The position numbers and the translations under genes are program-made. The notes under the pieces were generated by a model that made no database searches, had not been told where the DNA came from, and saw only the letters and a program-made list of their open reading frames with translations. Source: Gemmatimonadota bacterium (GTDB taxonomy: Bacteria > Gemmatimonadota > Gemmatimonadetes > Gemmatimonadales > GWC2-71-9). Taken from it: 40,626 nucleotides of DNA. Below are positions 1 through 9,427 of the stretch, in pieces; positions within the stretch are counted from its first letter, which is position 1; each line of letters opens with the position of its first letter. The stretch spans positions 1 to 40,626 of the forward strand of contig JAHECL010000009.1 in the NCBI GenBank assembly GCA_024641745.1. Direction: 5' to 3'.

Positions 1-264
1 GTGCTGGACCAGGCCGCGGCGGACATCGTGCGCACGGCGGAAAAGACCGGCGCCCAGGTGTCCGGACCGATCCCCCTCCCGATGAAGATCGAGCGGTGGA
101 CAGTGCTGCGCAGCCCGCACGTGGACAAGAAGAGCCGCGAGCAGTTCGAGCTCCGGACCCACAAGCGCCTGCTCGACATCAACGACTCCCGCCCCCAGAC
201 GGTGGACGCGCTGACGAAGCTCGACCTGCCGGCCGGCGTGGACGTCGAGATCAAGGTCCAGTAG
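1..264 (+). CDS. rpsJ: 30S ribosomal protein S10, 3' part (5' end outside window)
   Basis: S10 of the small subunit head, which in E. coli also serves as NusE in antitermination. The frame opens directly at base 1 with V-L-D-Q. This aligns inside the family motif (L-I-D-Q-A in E. coli), so about 16 N-terminal residues lie upstream and the GTG at base 1 is not the start. The core motif [11 protein letters not shown] and the C-terminal [11 protein letters not shown] are clear. It is the first gene of the S10 operon here, and rplC follows after 2 bases. Confidence 0.97.
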   Translation: MLDQAAADIVRTAEKTGAQVSGPIPLPMKIERWTVLRSPHVDKKSREQFELRTHKRLLDINDSRPQTVDALTKLDLPAGVDVEIKVQ

Positions 265-266
265 CC

Positions 267-890
267 ATGACCAACGGACTCATTGGCCGGAAGCTCGGCA
301 TGACCCGGGTCTTCGCCGAGGACGGCACCGCGACGCCGGTGACCGTGATCGAGGCGGGCCCCTGCGCGGTGGTGCAGGTCAAGACGGACACGGTGCAGCT
401 TGGCTTCGGCGCGCTGAAGGCGAAGCGGGCGAGCAAGGCCGCGCTCGGCCACGCCAAGGCGGCGGGGCTCGAGGTGGCGCCCCGGGTCATCAGGGAATTC
501 GACGTGGTGGGTGAGGCGCCGGCGGCGGGCTCGACCGTGACGGTCGAGATCTTCGCGCCGGGCGAGCGGGTCAAGGTGACCGGCACCACCAAGGGCAAGG
601 GCTTCCAGGGCGTGGTCAAGCGCTACGGCTTCGGCGGCGGTCCGGCCTCCCACGGCAACACGCGGCACCGGAAGCCGGGCTCGATCGGGCCGGGCACCAA
701 TCCGTCCCGCGTCATCAAGGGCAAGAAGATGCCGGGCCATCACGGCGCGGCACGCCACACCGAGCTCGGCCTGACGGTCGTGCAGGTGGATGCCGAGCGC
801 AACCTCCTCTTCGTGCGCGGGGCGATCCCCGGCTCGAAGAACGGCATCGTGACCGTCTCCAAGCAGGGAGGCAAGAGCCGCCATGATTGA
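267..890 (+). CDS. rplC: 50S ribosomal protein L3
   Basis: Early-assembly large subunit protein whose loop reaches the peptidyl transferase centre. The protein is 207 aa, normal for the family. It starts [16 protein letters not shown], the canonical N terminus, and carries the central loop [17 protein letters not shown]. The track ORF begins at 96, but only the ATG at 267 gives an L3 N terminus. The stop overlaps the rplD start by 8 bases, which suggests coupled translation. Confidence 0.98.
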   Translation: MTNGLIGRKLGMTRVFAEDGTATPVTVIEAGPCAVVQVKTDTVQLGFGALKAKRASKAALGHAKAAGLEVAPRVIREFDVVGEAPAAGSTVTVEIFAPGERVKVTGTTKGKGFQGVVKRYGFGGGPASHGNTRHRKPGSIGPGTNPSRVIKGKKMPGHHGAARHTELGLTVVQVDAERNLLFVRGAIPGSKNGIVTVSKQGGKSRHD

Positions 891-1701
891 GGCTCCCCTT
901 TATTCGGCCGCCGGCGCCAAGTCGAAGACGCCGTTCGCGCTGCCGACCGACATGTTCGACGGCACGGTGCACCAGCCGGTGCTCCATGAGGCCGTCAAGG
1001 TGTACCTGAACAACCAGCGTCAGGGCACGCAGAAGGCCAAGACGCGGGCGGAAGTCTCCGGCGGCAACCAGAAGCCGTGGAAGCAGAAGGGCACCGGCCG
1101 CGCGCGCCAGGGCACCACGCGGGCCCCGCATTGGCGTGGCGGCGGCGTGGCCTTCGCGCCGGTCCCGCGCGACTACCGCACCGGCATCCCGAAGAAGGTT
1201 CGGCAGCTGGCCCGGAAGTCCGCCCTCAACGCCCGCGCGGCCGACGGCCTGCTGGTGGTGGTGGAGCGCCTGGCCTTCGAGACGCCGAAGACCAAGCAGA
1301 TGACCGCCCTCCTCGGCAAGCTCGGGTTCGAAGGCCGCAAGGTGCTGGTCCTGACCCACGGCATCAACTCGGCGGCGTACCTGAGCGCGCGGAACCTGCC
1401 GCGGGCCGGGGTGCTGCCGTACACCGAGGCCTCGGCCTACGACATCCTGTGGGCCGACGCCCTCGTGGTCGAGCAGGGTGCGCTGGGCGGCGAGGCCGCG
1501 GTCGAGGCCGCCGAGCCGAAGGTGAAGAAGGCGAAGACGTCGGCCACGACCGCCAGGCCGAAGGCGGCCAGGGCCAAGCCGGCCACCGCGAAGAAGAAGG
1601 CGGCGCCCAAGGTGAAGGCGCCCAAGGTGAAGGCGCCGAAGGCCGGGGCGCGGCGGTCCACCGCCCGCAAGGCCGAGCCGAAGAAGAAAGGCAGCGAATA
1701 G
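883..1701 (+). CDS. rplD: 50S ribosomal protein L4 with long basic C-terminal tail
   Basis: L4 lines the exit tunnel; in E. coli it also represses the S10 operon. Residues 1-207 or so are a normal L4, with [34 protein letters not shown] split over the conserved extended loop. The family normally ends near residue 205. Here about 65 further residues follow, made almost only of Ala, Lys, Pro and Val and resembling a histone H1 tail. Part of the tail is coded by a 15-base tandem repeat. The start overlaps rplC, and rplW begins at the next base after the stop. Confidence 0.97.
   Translation: MIEAPLYSAAGAKSKTPFALPTDMFDGTVHQPVLHEAVKVYLNNQRQGTQKAKTRAEVSGGNQKPWKQKGTGRARQGTTRAPHWRGGGVAFAPVPRDYRTGIPKKVRQLARKSALNARAADGLLVVVERLAFETPKTKQMTALLGKLGFEGRKVLVLTHGINSAAYLSARNLPRAGVLPYTEASAYDILWADALVVEQGALGGEAAVEAAEPKVKKAKTSATTARPKAARAKPATAKKKAAPKVKAPKVKAPKAGARRSTARKAEPKKKGSE
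1603..1641 (+). repeat. 15-bp tandem repeat coding the L4 tail
   Basis: Two exact copies of gcgcccaaggtgaag (1603-1617 and 1618-1632) and a partial third copy (gcgccgaag) code for repeated A-P-K-V-K units inside the rplD tail. The repeat stays in frame, so copy-number change would only lengthen or shorten the tail. Confidence 0.9.
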
Positions 1702-1989
1702 ATGCCCGCCCTGCATGAAGTGATCGTCAAGCCGCTGATCACCGAGAAGAGCTCGGCGGCCTACCAGGCGCGCAAGGAGTACGCGTTCCAGGTGCATCCG
1801 GACGCGAACAAGTTCCAGATCCGGGATGCGCTGCTGAAGCTGTTCGGGGTCACCGCCACGGACGTCCGCACGATGCAGATGCGGCGCCATGAGGTGACGC
1901 GCGGCCGCACCCGGGGCACCACCGCCCGGTGGAAGAAGGCCATCGTCGTCCTCAAGGACGGCGAGACTCTGCCGGTATTCGAGGGCTGA
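1702..1989 (+). CDS. rplW: 50S ribosomal protein L23
   Basis: L23 sits at the tunnel exit and is the docking site for trigger factor and SRP. The protein is 95 aa, normal length. It shows the conserved N terminus [11 protein letters not shown], then an [15 protein letters not shown] segment and a basic [14 protein letters not shown] region. The ATG directly abuts the rplD stop, and rplB follows after 4 bases. Confidence 0.98.
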   Translation: MPALHEVIVKPLITEKSSAAYQARKEYAFQVHPDANKFQIRDALLKLFGVTATDVRTMQMRRHEVTRGRTRGTTARWKKAIVVLKDGETLPVFEG

Positions 1990-1993
1990 GCCG

Positions 1994-2833
<840 letters not shown>

Positions 2834-2851
2834 GCCACTGGGGAACACGAC

Positions 2852-3142
2852 ATGGCACGCAGCGTCAAGAAGGGCCCGTTCGTCCAGGATGCACTGCTCC
2901 TGAAGGTCGAGGCCCTGAACCAGAAAAACGAGAAGAAGGTCGTGAAGACCTGGAGCCGGGCGAGCACCATCCTGCCCGAGTTCGTGGGGCACACCTTCGC
3001 CGTCCACAACGGCAACAAGTTCGTGCCGGTGTACGTGACGGAAAACATGGTGGGACACAAGCTGGGCGAGTTCTCGCCCACGCGCCTGTTCCGCGGCCAC
3101 AGCGGCAAGCTCGTGGCGGACAAGAAGGCCAAGCCGGAGTGA
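2852..3142 (+). CDS. rpsS: 30S ribosomal protein S19
   Basis: Small subunit head protein that pairs with S13. The protein is 96 aa and starts [11 protein letters not shown], typical of S19. The conserved [20 protein letters not shown] and [14 protein letters not shown] blocks are present. The stop TGA at 3140-3142 overlaps a possible GTG start of rplV, but the better rplV start is the ATG at 3145. Confidence 0.98.
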   Translation: MARSVKKGPFVQDALLLKVEALNQKNEKKVVKTWSRASTILPEFVGHTFAVHNGNKFVPVYVTENMVGHKLGEFSPTRLFRGHSGKLVADKKAKPE

Positions 3143-3144
3143 CG

Positions 3145-3501
3145 ATGCCAGGCACAGCGATCCAGCGGCTGGTGCGCCAGTCGCCCCAGAAGATGCGTCT
3201 CGTCGCGGACCTGATCCGCGGCAAGGACGTGAATGAGGCGTACGCCATCCTCAAGTTCAACAAGAAGCTGGCGGCGCGGCAGATCGAGAAGACGCTGAAG
3301 TCGGCGGTCTCGAACGCCGAGCAGCTCGCCTTGCGGGACAACGAGGCGTTCGACGTCGACGCGCTCTACGTCTCGAAGGCGATGGTGGACATGGGGCAGC
3401 CGCTCAAGCGGTTCACGGCGGCGGCGCAGGGCCGCGCCACGCCGATCCGGAAGCGCACCAGCCACGTGACGATTCACGTGGCGACGAAGGGGAGCAACTA
3501 A
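3145..3501 (+). CDS. rplV: 50S ribosomal protein L22
   Basis: Exit tunnel protein whose beta-hairpin forms the constriction with L4. The protein is 118 aa from ATG 3145. That start is chosen because GGAG lies 5 bases upstream; GTG 3139, overlapping the rpsS stop, is an alternative adding two residues. The core shows [18 protein letters not shown] and the hairpin end [19 protein letters not shown]. Its TAA overlaps the ATG of rpsC (TAATG). Confidence 0.96.
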   Translation: MPGTAIQRLVRQSPQKMRLVADLIRGKDVNEAYAILKFNKKLAARQIEKTLKSAVSNAEQLALRDNEAFDVDALYVSKAMVDMGQPLKRFTAAAQGRATPIRKRTSHVTIHVATKGSN

Positions 3502-4160
3502 TGGGGCAGAAGACCCATCCGATCGGGTTCCGGCTCGGCATCGTCCAGCCGTGGCGCTCGCGCTGGTTCGCCACCAGGGAGATGCCGGCGCTGCTCAAGG
3601 AAGACGAGCTGATCCGGAAGTACCTGCGGGCGCGCCTCGGGCACGCCGCCATCGCCGACGTGTACATCGACCGGAAGCCGGGCAAGGTGACGGTCACGGT
3701 GCACACCGGGCGTCCGGGCGTGGTCATCGGCAAGCGCGGGGCCGAGGTGGACAAGCTCCGGGACGAGCTGGCCCAGCTGACCGGCAAGGAAGCCGCGATC
3801 AACGTCGAGGAGATCAAGCGGCCGGAAGTGGCGTCGCAGCTCGTGGCCGACAACATCGCGCACCAGCTGGTGCAGCGCATCTCGTTCCGCCGCGCCATGA
3901 AGCGCGCGGTGCAGAGCGCCATGCGGATGGGCGCCCAGGGCATCCGGATCAAGGTGTCGGGCCGCCTCGGCGGGTCGGAAATCGCCCGGACCGAAGGGTA
4001 CCGCGAGGGCCGGGTGCCGCTCCACACCCTGCGCGCCGACATCGACTACGCGACGTCGACGGCCAAGACGACCTACGGCACGATCGGGATCAAGGTCTGG
4101 ATCTTCAAGGGTGAGGTCGTCGAGGAGATGAGCGGCCGCACCTACAGCACGGGGGCCTGA
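3501..4160 (+). CDS. rpsC: 30S ribosomal protein S3
   Basis: S3 lines the mRNA entry channel and takes part in helicase activity. The protein is 219 aa. It opens [14 protein letters not shown], with the KH domain motif [13 protein letters not shown] and the C-terminal [31 protein letters not shown] block. The start overlaps the rplV stop by one base, and rplP follows after 4 bases. A large antisense ORF here is a GC-rich shadow. Confidence 0.98.
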   Translation: MGQKTHPIGFRLGIVQPWRSRWFATREMPALLKEDELIRKYLRARLGHAAIADVYIDRKPGKVTVTVHTGRPGVVIGKRGAEVDKLRDELAQLTGKEAAINVEEIKRPEVASQLVADNIAHQLVQRISFRRAMKRAVQSAMRMGAQGIRIKVSGRLGGSEIARTEGYREGRVPLHTLRADIDYATSTAKTTYGTIGIKVWIFKGEVVEEMSGRTYSTGA

Positions 4161-4164
4161 GGCC

Positions 4165-4578
4165 ATGCTGGCACCAAAGCGGGTGAAGTTTCGCAAGACG
4201 TTCAAGGGCCGGACCAAGGGGATCGCCACGCGCGGCGCCTCGGTGTCGTTCGGCGAGTTCGCCATCAAGACGCTCGATCCGGGCTGGATCACGAACCGGC
4301 AGATCGAGGCGGCGCGCGTGGCCATGACCCGCGAGATGAAGCGCGGCGGCAAGGTGTGGATCCGGATCTTCCCGGACAAGCCGATCACCAAGAAGCCGGC
4401 CGAGACGCGCATGGGCAAGGGCAAGGGCAACCCGGAGGGCTGGGTGGCCGTGGTGCGCCCGGGGCGTGTGCTGTTTGAGGTGGAAGGCGTGACCGAGGAG
4501 CTGGCGCGCAAGGCGCTCGCCCTGGCCCAGGCCAAGCTGCCGGTGCGGACGCGCTTCGTGAAGCGCGAGGAGATCTGA
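4165..4578 (+). CDS. rplP: 50S ribosomal protein L16
   Basis: L16 helps place the A-site tRNA. The protein is 137 aa, with [16 protein letters not shown] at the N terminus and the functional loop [20 protein letters not shown]. The Arg before MGKGKG corresponds to the residue hydroxylated by YcfD in E. coli; whether it is modified here is unknown. rpmC follows after 3 bases. Confidence 0.98.
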   Translation: MLAPKRVKFRKTFKGRTKGIATRGASVSFGEFAIKTLDPGWITNRQIEAARVAMTREMKRGGKVWIRIFPDKPITKKPAETRMGKGKGNPEGWVAVVRPGRVLFEVEGVTEELARKALALAQAKLPVRTRFVKREEI

Positions 4579-4581
4579 CCG

Positions 4582-4791
4582 ATGAACGCCACAGAGTTGC
4601 GGGACCTGTCGGACGACGAGCTGCACGCCAAGCTGGCGGAGCTGAAGGAGGAGCGGTTCCGGCTGCGCTTCCGGTCGGCGTCCGAGTCGATCGACAACCC
4701 GATGCGCTTCCGGACGCTGCGCCGGGACACCGCGCGGATCCTGACGGTCCTGCGCGCGCGCGCGGCCGAAGCCGAGAGAGCGAGAGCCTGA
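4582..4791 (+). CDS. rpmC: 50S ribosomal protein L29
   Basis: Small two-helix protein near the tunnel exit and part of the SRP/trigger factor platform. The protein is 69 aa, with the family pattern ELRDLSDDELHAKLAELKEERFRLRF followed by NPMRFRTLRRDTARILTVL. The TGA stop overlaps the ATG of rpsQ (TGATG). Confidence 0.96.
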   Translation: MNATELRDLSDDELHAKLAELKEERFRLRFRSASESIDNPMRFRTLRRDTARILTVLRARAAEAERARA

Positions 4792-5060
4792 TGCCAGAGA
4801 CTACCGCGACGACCCGCCTCCGGCGGAAGACCCGGACCGGGGTCGTCAAGAGCGACAAGATGCAGAAGACGGTCACCGTCACCCTCACGCGGCGCTTTGC
4901 GCACCCGGTGTACGGGAAGATGATGACGCGGACCGTCACCGTGAAGGCGCGGGACGAGCACGGCGCGAAGGTGGGGGACACCGTCCGCCTGATGGAAACG
5001 CGGCCGCTCGCCAAGACCGTCAATTGGCGCGTGACCGAGATCGTCAAGCGGGCCAAGTAG
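4791..5060 (+). CDS. rpsQ: 30S ribosomal protein S17
   Basis: OB-fold protein that binds 16S rRNA early in assembly. The protein is 89 aa, with RKTRTGVVKSDKMQKTVTV and HPVYGKMMTRTVTVKARDE, then GDTVRLMETRPLAKT, all family hallmarks. It overlaps rpmC by one base, and rplN begins 18 bases later after an AGGAATT ribosome-binding stretch. Confidence 0.98.
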   Translation: MPETTATTRLRRKTRTGVVKSDKMQKTVTVTLTRRFAHPVYGKMMTRTVTVKARDEHGAKVGDTVRLMETRPLAKTVNWRVTEIVKRAK

Positions 5061-5078
5061 CCCACGAACGAGGAATTC

Positions 5079-5447
5079 ATGGTTCAGCAAGAAAGCATTC
5101 TCAGGATCGCGGACAACTCGGGCGCCCGAAAGGCGCTGGTGATCCGCGTGCTGGGCGGGAGCCGGCGCCGCTATGCGGGGCTCGGCGACACCGTGGTGGT
5201 GGCCATCAAGGACGCCATCCCGACCGGCCAGGTGAAGAAGGGCGACGTGGCCAAGGCGGTCATCGTGCGCACCGTGAAGGAGACCCGCCGCAAGGACGGC
5301 TCCTACATCCGGTTCGACGAGAACGCCGCGGTCCTCATTGACGACAAGGGCGAGCCAAGGGCGACCCGCATCTTCGGCCCGGTGGCGCGCGAACTCCGCG
5401 AGAAGCGCTACATGAAGATCGTCTCGCTGGCGCCGGAGGTACTCTGA
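5079..5447 (+). CDS. rplN: 50S ribosomal protein L14
   Basis: Protein at the subunit interface, and the site where RsfS binds in other bacteria. It has the family-standard 122 aa: [20 protein letters not shown], then [32 protein letters not shown] and the C-terminal [10 protein letters not shown]. This is the first gene of the spc part of the operon in E. coli terms. No promoter or terminator is visible before it, so transcription probably continues from the S10 part. Confidence 0.98.
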   Translation: MVQQESILRIADNSGARKALVIRVLGGSRRRYAGLGDTVVVAIKDAIPTGQVKKGDVAKAVIVRTVKETRRKDGSYIRFDENAAVLIDDKGEPRATRIFGPVARELREKRYMKIVSLAPEVL

Positions 5448-5448
5448 C

Positions 5449-5829
5449 ATGAAGCCACTCGTGCATCGCAAGGCCAAGCGCGTCCGGCAGAAGCCGGTGG
5501 TCCGGGTGTCGATGCCGATCACCAAGGGCGACACCGTCCAGGTGATGTCGGGCGACGACAAGGGGAAGCGGGGGAAGGTGCTTCGCGTGTACCCGAAGAC
5601 CGGCCGGGTGACGATCGACGGGGTCAACATCGTGAAGCGGCACCGCCGCGCCACGCAGACCTCCGAGGGCGGGATCATCGAGTTCCCGGCGCCGATCCAC
5701 CACTCGAAGGCCATGCTGATCGATCCCAAGAGCGACGCCCCGACGCGGGTGCGTCGCCGCCGTGACGCGGACGGGACCATCGAGCGTCTCGCCGTCAAGT
5801 CCGGACAGCCGATTCCGAGGAGCAGGTAA
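5449..5829 (+). CDS. rplX: 50S ribosomal protein L24
   Basis: Assembly initiator protein with a KOW fold. The protein is 126 aa, somewhat long because about 20 basic residues precede the KOW segment ([35 protein letters not shown]). The block [20 protein letters not shown] is conserved. It starts one base after the rplN stop and ends one base before rplE. Confidence 0.97.
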   Translation: MKPLVHRKAKRVRQKPVVRVSMPITKGDTVQVMSGDDKGKRGKVLRVYPKTGRVTIDGVNIVKRHRRATQTSEGGIIEFPAPIHHSKAMLIDPKSDAPTRVRRRRDADGTIERLAVKSGQPIPRSR

Positions 5830-5830
5830 G

Positions 5831-6502
5831 ATGGCGACCACGAAGGAGAAGGCGCCCAAGGGGGCGGCAGCCAAGCCGGGCAAGGACAAGGGCGCGGCCA
5901 CGGCCGGCGCCACCGATCCGGCACCGAAGGCGGCCGACGGCACGCCACGGCTCCAGACCTACTACACGTCGGTGGTCCGCCCCCGGCTTGCGCAGCAGTT
6001 CGGGATCACGAACCCGATGCAGATCCCCCGGATCACCAAGGTGGTCCTGAACGTCGGGATGGGCGAGGCGAGCAAGACCCCGAAGCTGCTGGACGCGGTC
6101 GTCGCCGAGCTGGCCCAGGTCACCGGGCAGAAGCCGGTCATCACGCGCGCCAAGAAGTCGATCGCGAACTTCGGCCTCCGGACCGGCGTGCCGGTCGGGG
6201 CCGCGGTGACGCTGCGCGGCGCGCGGATGTACGAGTTCCTCGACCGCTTCATCGCGATCGCGGTGCCGCGGATCCGGGACTTCCGTGGCCTGCCGAACAA
6301 GAGCTTCGACGGCCGGGGCAACTACACGACCGGCATCAAGGAACAGCTGATCTTCCCCGAGATCGACTACGACAAGGTCGAGAAGATCCACGGGATGGAC
6401 ATCACGGTGGTGACGAACGCCGGGCGGGATGACCTGGCGATGGCGCTTCTTCGCGAGCTCGGCTGGCCGTTCCGCGGCGAGACGCCGGTCCCGATGGCGT
6501 GA
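5831..6502 (+). CDS. rplE: 50S ribosomal protein L5 with basic N-terminal extension
   Basis: Central protuberance protein that binds 5S rRNA. The protein is 223 aa, about 40 longer than usual. Residues 1-42 or so are Lys/Ala/Gly/Pro-rich and low-complexity. The ordinary L5 then begins at [18 protein letters not shown] and includes [37 protein letters not shown] and DITVVTNA. The ATG at 5831 follows the rplX stop by one base. An internal start at the L5 core is not supported, because no Met lies there. Confidence 0.96.
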   Translation: MATTKEKAPKGAAAKPGKDKGAATAGATDPAPKAADGTPRLQTYYTSVVRPRLAQQFGITNPMQIPRITKVVLNVGMGEASKTPKLLDAVVAELAQVTGQKPVITRAKKSIANFGLRTGVPVGAAVTLRGARMYEFLDRFIAIAVPRIRDFRGLPNKSFDGRGNYTTGIKEQLIFPEIDYDKVEKIHGMDITVVTNAGRDDLAMALLRELGWPFRGETPVPMA

Positions 6503-6508
6503 AACCCC

Positions 6509-6526
6509 GGCGCCCCCCGGGGCGCC
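6509..6526. promoter_or_regulatory. Perfect inverted repeat between rplE and rpsN
   Basis: ggcgcccc and ggggcgcc form an 8-bp perfect dyad with 2 bases between (in RNA, 7 bp with a 4-base loop). It sits in the 37-base gap before the rpsN ribosome-binding site (aggaga). There is no T-run, so it is more likely an RNA stability or translation element than a terminator. Confidence 0.5.
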
Positions 6527-6539
6527 ACCAGGAGAAACG

Positions 6540-6725
6540 ATGGCAAAGACCAGTTGGATTGAACGAGCCAAGCGCACGCCCAAGTTCAAGGTGCGCGCCG
6601 TCCGCCGCTGTCAGCGGTGCGGGCGGTCACGGGCAGTCCTGCGCAAGTTCGGCCTCTGCCGAATCTGCTTTCGAGAGCTCGCGCTGAAGGGGGAAATCCC
6701 CGGCGTGCGCAAGGCCAGTTGGTAA
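6540..6725 (+). CDS. rpsN: 30S ribosomal protein S14, zinc-binding (type Z)
   Basis: Small subunit head protein. The 61-aa protein is the short C+ form. It carries the zinc ribbon CQRCG and CRIC around residues 24-43 and ends GVRKASW, as in Firmicutes and Thermus. The ATG at 6540 is preceded by aggaga. The track ORF starting at 6429 extends into rplE out of frame and is not real. No zinc-free paralogue lies in the window. Confidence 0.97.
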   Translation: MAKTSWIERAKRTPKFKVRAVRRCQRCGRSRAVLRKFGLCRICFRELALKGEIPGVRKASW

Positions 6726-6740
6726 GGGGACGCAAGTAAC

Positions 6741-7136
6741 ATGAGCATGACAGATCCCGTCGCGGATATGCTGACTCGCATCCGGAACGCCTGCTCCGCG
6801 GGCCACCGGCGAGTCGATGTGCCGACGTCCAAGCTGAAGGTCGAGCTTGCGCGCCTGCTTCTGGAAAATCACTACATCGCCGAGTGCAAGGTGCTCGAGG
6901 ATGGCGGTCGCGGCGTGCTGCGGCTCTACCTCAAGTACCACAACGAGCTGCCGGTCATCCGGGAACTCCGTCGCGTCTCGACCCCCGGCCTCCGGCAGTA
7001 CGTGAAGTGCCGGGACCTGCCGCGGATCAAGAACGGCCTCGGCATGGCCATCGTCTCGACGCCCAAGGGCCTCATGACGGACCGGCAGGCGCGCACCGCC
7101 AACCTGGGCGGCGAGCTCCTCGCCGTCGTCTGGTAG
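6741..7136 (+). CDS. rpsH: 30S ribosomal protein S8
   Basis: Binds 16S helix 21; in E. coli it also represses the spc operon. The protein is 131 aa, starting MSMTDPVADMLTRIRNA. The C-terminal half shows RRVSTPGLRQYVKCRDLPRI and GLGMAIVSTPKGLMTDRQAR, both diagnostic. It begins 15 bases after rpsN with aaggggac as a probable ribosome-binding site. Confidence 0.98.
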   Translation: MSMTDPVADMLTRIRNACSAGHRRVDVPTSKLKVELARLLLENHYIAECKVLEDGGRGVLRLYLKYHNELPVIRELRRVSTPGLRQYVKCRDLPRIKNGLGMAIVSTPKGLMTDRQARTANLGGELLAVVW

Positions 7137-7145
7137 GAGGCGGCG

Positions 7146-7685
7146 ATGTCGCGTATCGGCAAGCGGCCGGTGGTGATTCCCGCCGGCGTCACGGTGGACC
7201 TGAAGGGCCATCACATCGCGGTCAAGGGACCCAAGGGCGAACTGGCCCGGGACCTTCCCCGCGACATGGTCGTGGCCCTCGCGGACGGGCAGGTGTCCGT
7301 GTCGCGGCCCAGTGACGACCAGAAGCACAAGGCGCTCCACGGCCTGACCCGCACCCTCGTCGCCAACATGGTCGAGGGGGTCACCGCGGGCTACCAGAAG
7401 GTGCTCGAGCTGCAGGGCGTCGGCTACAAGGCCGAGGTCAAGCCGCACGGCATCACGCTCACCGTCGGGCTGTCCCATCAGGTGCCGTTCCACGCGCCCG
7501 AGGGGATCAAGATCACGGTGGAGAACAACACGGTGGTGCGGATCCAGGGCGCGAGCAAGGAACTCGTCGGGCAGGTGGCCGCCGAGATCCGGTCCGTCCG
7601 TCCGCCCGAGCCCTACAAGGGCAAGGGCATCCGGTACCAGGGCGAGCAGGTCCGGCGCAAGGCCGGCAAGACAGGAGCGAAGTAG
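7146..7685 (+). CDS. rplF: 50S ribosomal protein L6
   Basis: Protein near the sarcin-ricin loop. The protein is 179 aa, starting MSRIGKRPVVIPAGVTV. It has two repeated L6 domains, and the C-terminal signature PPEPYKGKGIRYQGEQVRRKAGKTGAK is intact. It is preceded by taggaggcg, a strong ribosome-binding site overlapping the end of rpsH. Confidence 0.98.
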   Translation: MSRIGKRPVVIPAGVTVDLKGHHIAVKGPKGELARDLPRDMVVALADGQVSVSRPSDDQKHKALHGLTRTLVANMVEGVTAGYQKVLELQGVGYKAEVKPHGITLTVGLSHQVPFHAPEGIKITVENNTVVRIQGASKELVGQVAAEIRSVRPPEPYKGKGIRYQGEQVRRKAGKTGAK

Positions 7686-7687
7686 GC

Positions 7688-8059
7688 ATGCGCGCCATTC
7701 ACGCACCCAAGACGCGCCGCGAACAGCGCTATCGTCGCCACCTCCGCGTCCGGCAGAAGGTCGCCGGCACGCAGGAGCGTCCGCGGCTGGTCGTGTTCCG
7801 GTCCTTGAAGCACATCTCCGCCCAGCTGGTCAACGACGACCTGGGGGTGACCCTCCTCGGCGTGACCGACACCAGCGAGGGCATCGCCATCGAGGGGACG
7901 GGCAAGGTGGCCCGCGCCAAGGCGGTGGGCCAGCTGATCGCCGCGAAGGCGAAGGCCGCCGGGATCACCACGGTGGTGTTCGACCGGGCGGGTTACCGAT
8001 ACCATGGCCGCGTGCAGGCGGTCGCCGACGGCGCGCGCGCCGGCGGACTGGAGTTCTAG
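7688..8059 (+). CDS. rplR: 50S ribosomal protein L18
   Basis: 5S rRNA-binding protein of the central protuberance. The protein is 123 aa. It shows [35 protein letters not shown] and the C-terminal [28 protein letters not shown], both typical. It starts 2 bases after rplF, and rpsE begins 1 base after its stop. Confidence 0.98.
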   Translation: MRAIHAPKTRREQRYRRHLRVRQKVAGTQERPRLVVFRSLKHISAQLVNDDLGVTLLGVTDTSEGIAIEGTGKVARAKAVGQLIAAKAKAAGITTVVFDRAGYRYHGRVQAVADGARAGGLEF

Positions 8060-8060
8060 C

Positions 8061-8696
8061 ATGGCTGACGAACAGGCAGCAGTCCCGGGCACGACCACCG
8101 AACCGGCCGCCGCGCCGGCCGCCCCGCAGCAGCGGCGCGGACGTGGCGGACGCAACGATCGGGACCGTGGCCCCCGCCGCGACCGCGGCAACGACCGTGG
8201 CAGCGACCACATCGAGAACGTGATCGCCATCAACCGCGTGGCCAAGGTGGTCAAGGGCGGCCGGCGATTCTCGTTCAACGCCCTCGTGGCCGTCGGCGAC
8301 GGCAAGGGCAAGGTCGGCGTGTCGACGGGCAAGGCGAACGAAGTGTCCGAGGCGGTCCGCAAGGCCGTGGACGCCGCGAAGCGGAGCATGATCGAGGTGC
8401 CGCGCACCGGCGCGACGATCCCGCACGAGATCATCGGCCAGCACGGCGCCGGACGGGTACTCCTGAAGCCCGCCGCCACCGGTACCGGCGTCATCGCCGG
8501 CGGCCCGATCCGGGCGGTGCTCGCCTGCGCCGGCATCACCGACATCCTCACCAAGAGCCTCGGCTCCCCGAATCCGCACAACATGGTCGGCGCCACGATG
8601 GACGCGCTCGCGCGCCTCGTGTCGGTCCGGCAGGTCGCTCGCGAGCGGGGCATCGACGTCAGCGACCTCGGCTACAAGCCGCGCCAGGAGGGCTGA
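8061..8696 (+). CDS. rpsE: 30S ribosomal protein S5 with Arg/Gly/Asp-rich N-terminal extension
   Basis: S5 lines the mRNA entry channel and affects decoding accuracy. The protein is 211 aa, some 45 residues longer than E. coli S5. Residues 1-48 are disordered-looking: an acidic/Ala/Pro stretch, then [19 protein letters not shown]. The normal S5 begins near [18 protein letters not shown], with [23 protein letters not shown] and the C-terminal [16 protein letters not shown]. The ATG at 8061 lies one base after rplR. The track start at 8004 is upstream, inside rplR. Confidence 0.97.
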   Translation: MADEQAAVPGTTTEPAAAPAAPQQRRGRGGRNDRDRGPRRDRGNDRGSDHIENVIAINRVAKVVKGGRRFSFNALVAVGDGKGKVGVSTGKANEVSEAVRKAVDAAKRSMIEVPRTGATIPHEIIGQHGAGRVLLKPAATGTGVIAGGPIRAVLACAGITDILTKSLGSPNPHNMVGATMDALARLVSVRQVARERGIDVSDLGYKPRQEG

Positions 8697-8699
8697 GCC

Positions 8700-8960
8700 A
8701 TGGGACGTAATCCAGTCGTCGGTCGGCAGGGGCCGAAGCACCACGCGGCCACCATCCCCGATGAATCGAAGGCCAAGCGCCTGGCGGTGAAGCAGATCCG
8801 CTCCGGCATCGGCCATGCAGACACGATGCGGCGGACCCTCGCGTCGCTCGGGCTTCGGCATCACCAGCAGACGGTCGAGCTCGCGAACACCGCCTCGATC
8901 CGCGGGATGCTCTTCAAGGTGCGGCACCTCGTCGAGGTGACGCCGGCGCAGGAGGCGTGA
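8700..8960 (+). CDS. rpmD: 50S ribosomal protein L30
   Basis: Small large-subunit protein. The L30 core (VKQIRSGIGHADTMRRTLASLGL, then SIRGMLFKVRHLVEV) occupies about residues 30-80. About 28 residues precede it (MGRNPVVGRQGPKHH...), so the protein is 86 aa instead of about 60. The start ATG lies 3 bases after rpsE. A later start cannot be excluded, but no Met or well-placed GTG precedes the core. Its TGA overlaps the rplO ATG. Confidence 0.93.
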   Translation: MGRNPVVGRQGPKHHAATIPDESKAKRLAVKQIRSGIGHADTMRRTLASLGLRHHQQTVELANTASIRGMLFKVRHLVEVTPAQEA

Positions 8961-9427
8961 TGGCGAAGGCGAAGGAAGTGGCCACCCCGACGGTGACCCT
9001 GTCGAACCTGAAGCCGGCTCCCGGCTCGACCCAGTCGCGCAAGCGGCTCGGGCGCGGCCCCGGCTCCGGCCTCGGCAAGACCTCCGGCAAGGGCCACAAG
9101 GGGCACAAGGCCCGCTCGGGCGGCTCGACGAACCCGGGCTTCGAGGGCGGCCAGATGCCGATGTACCGGCGGCTGCCGAAGCGTGGCTTCACGAACCCGT
9201 TCAAGGTGACGGCGGTGCCGATCAACCTCGCGCGCCTCGCGGCGGTCGAGGGTGGCGACGTCACGCCGGAAACCCTGGCGGCGGCGGGCCTCATCACCCG
9301 TCCTTCCCAGGCCGCCAAGATTCTCGGCACCGGCGATGCCGCCCGGGCCTACACCGTCCGGGGCCTCCCCGTGTCCGCCGCCGCCCGCGCCAAGATCGAG
9401 GCGGCGGGTGGTCGCGTCGAGGCGTAA
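8960..9427 (+). CDS. rplO: 50S ribosomal protein L15
   Basis: Late-assembly large subunit protein. The protein is 155 aa from ATG 8960 (TGATG overlap with rpmD, GGAGG just upstream). The family block KRLGRGPGSGLGKTSGKGHKGHKARSGG is followed by GFEGGQMPMYRRLPKRGF, and the C terminus is a typical L15 domain ending AGGRVEA. secY begins at the next base after the stop. Confidence 0.98.
   Translation: MAKAKEVATPTVTLSNLKPAPGSTQSRKRLGRGPGSGLGKTSGKGHKGHKARSGGSTNPGFEGGQMPMYRRLPKRGFTNPFKVTAVPINLARLAAVEGGDVTPETLAAAGLITRPSQAAKILGTGDAARAYTVRGLPVSAAARAKIEAAGGRVEA

Noticed and set aside
3498-5948. 816-aa antisense ORF across rpsC to rplX
   Set aside because: Covers at least seven confirmed genes on the other strand, with no recognisable domain and low-complexity His/Arg/Asp-rich text.
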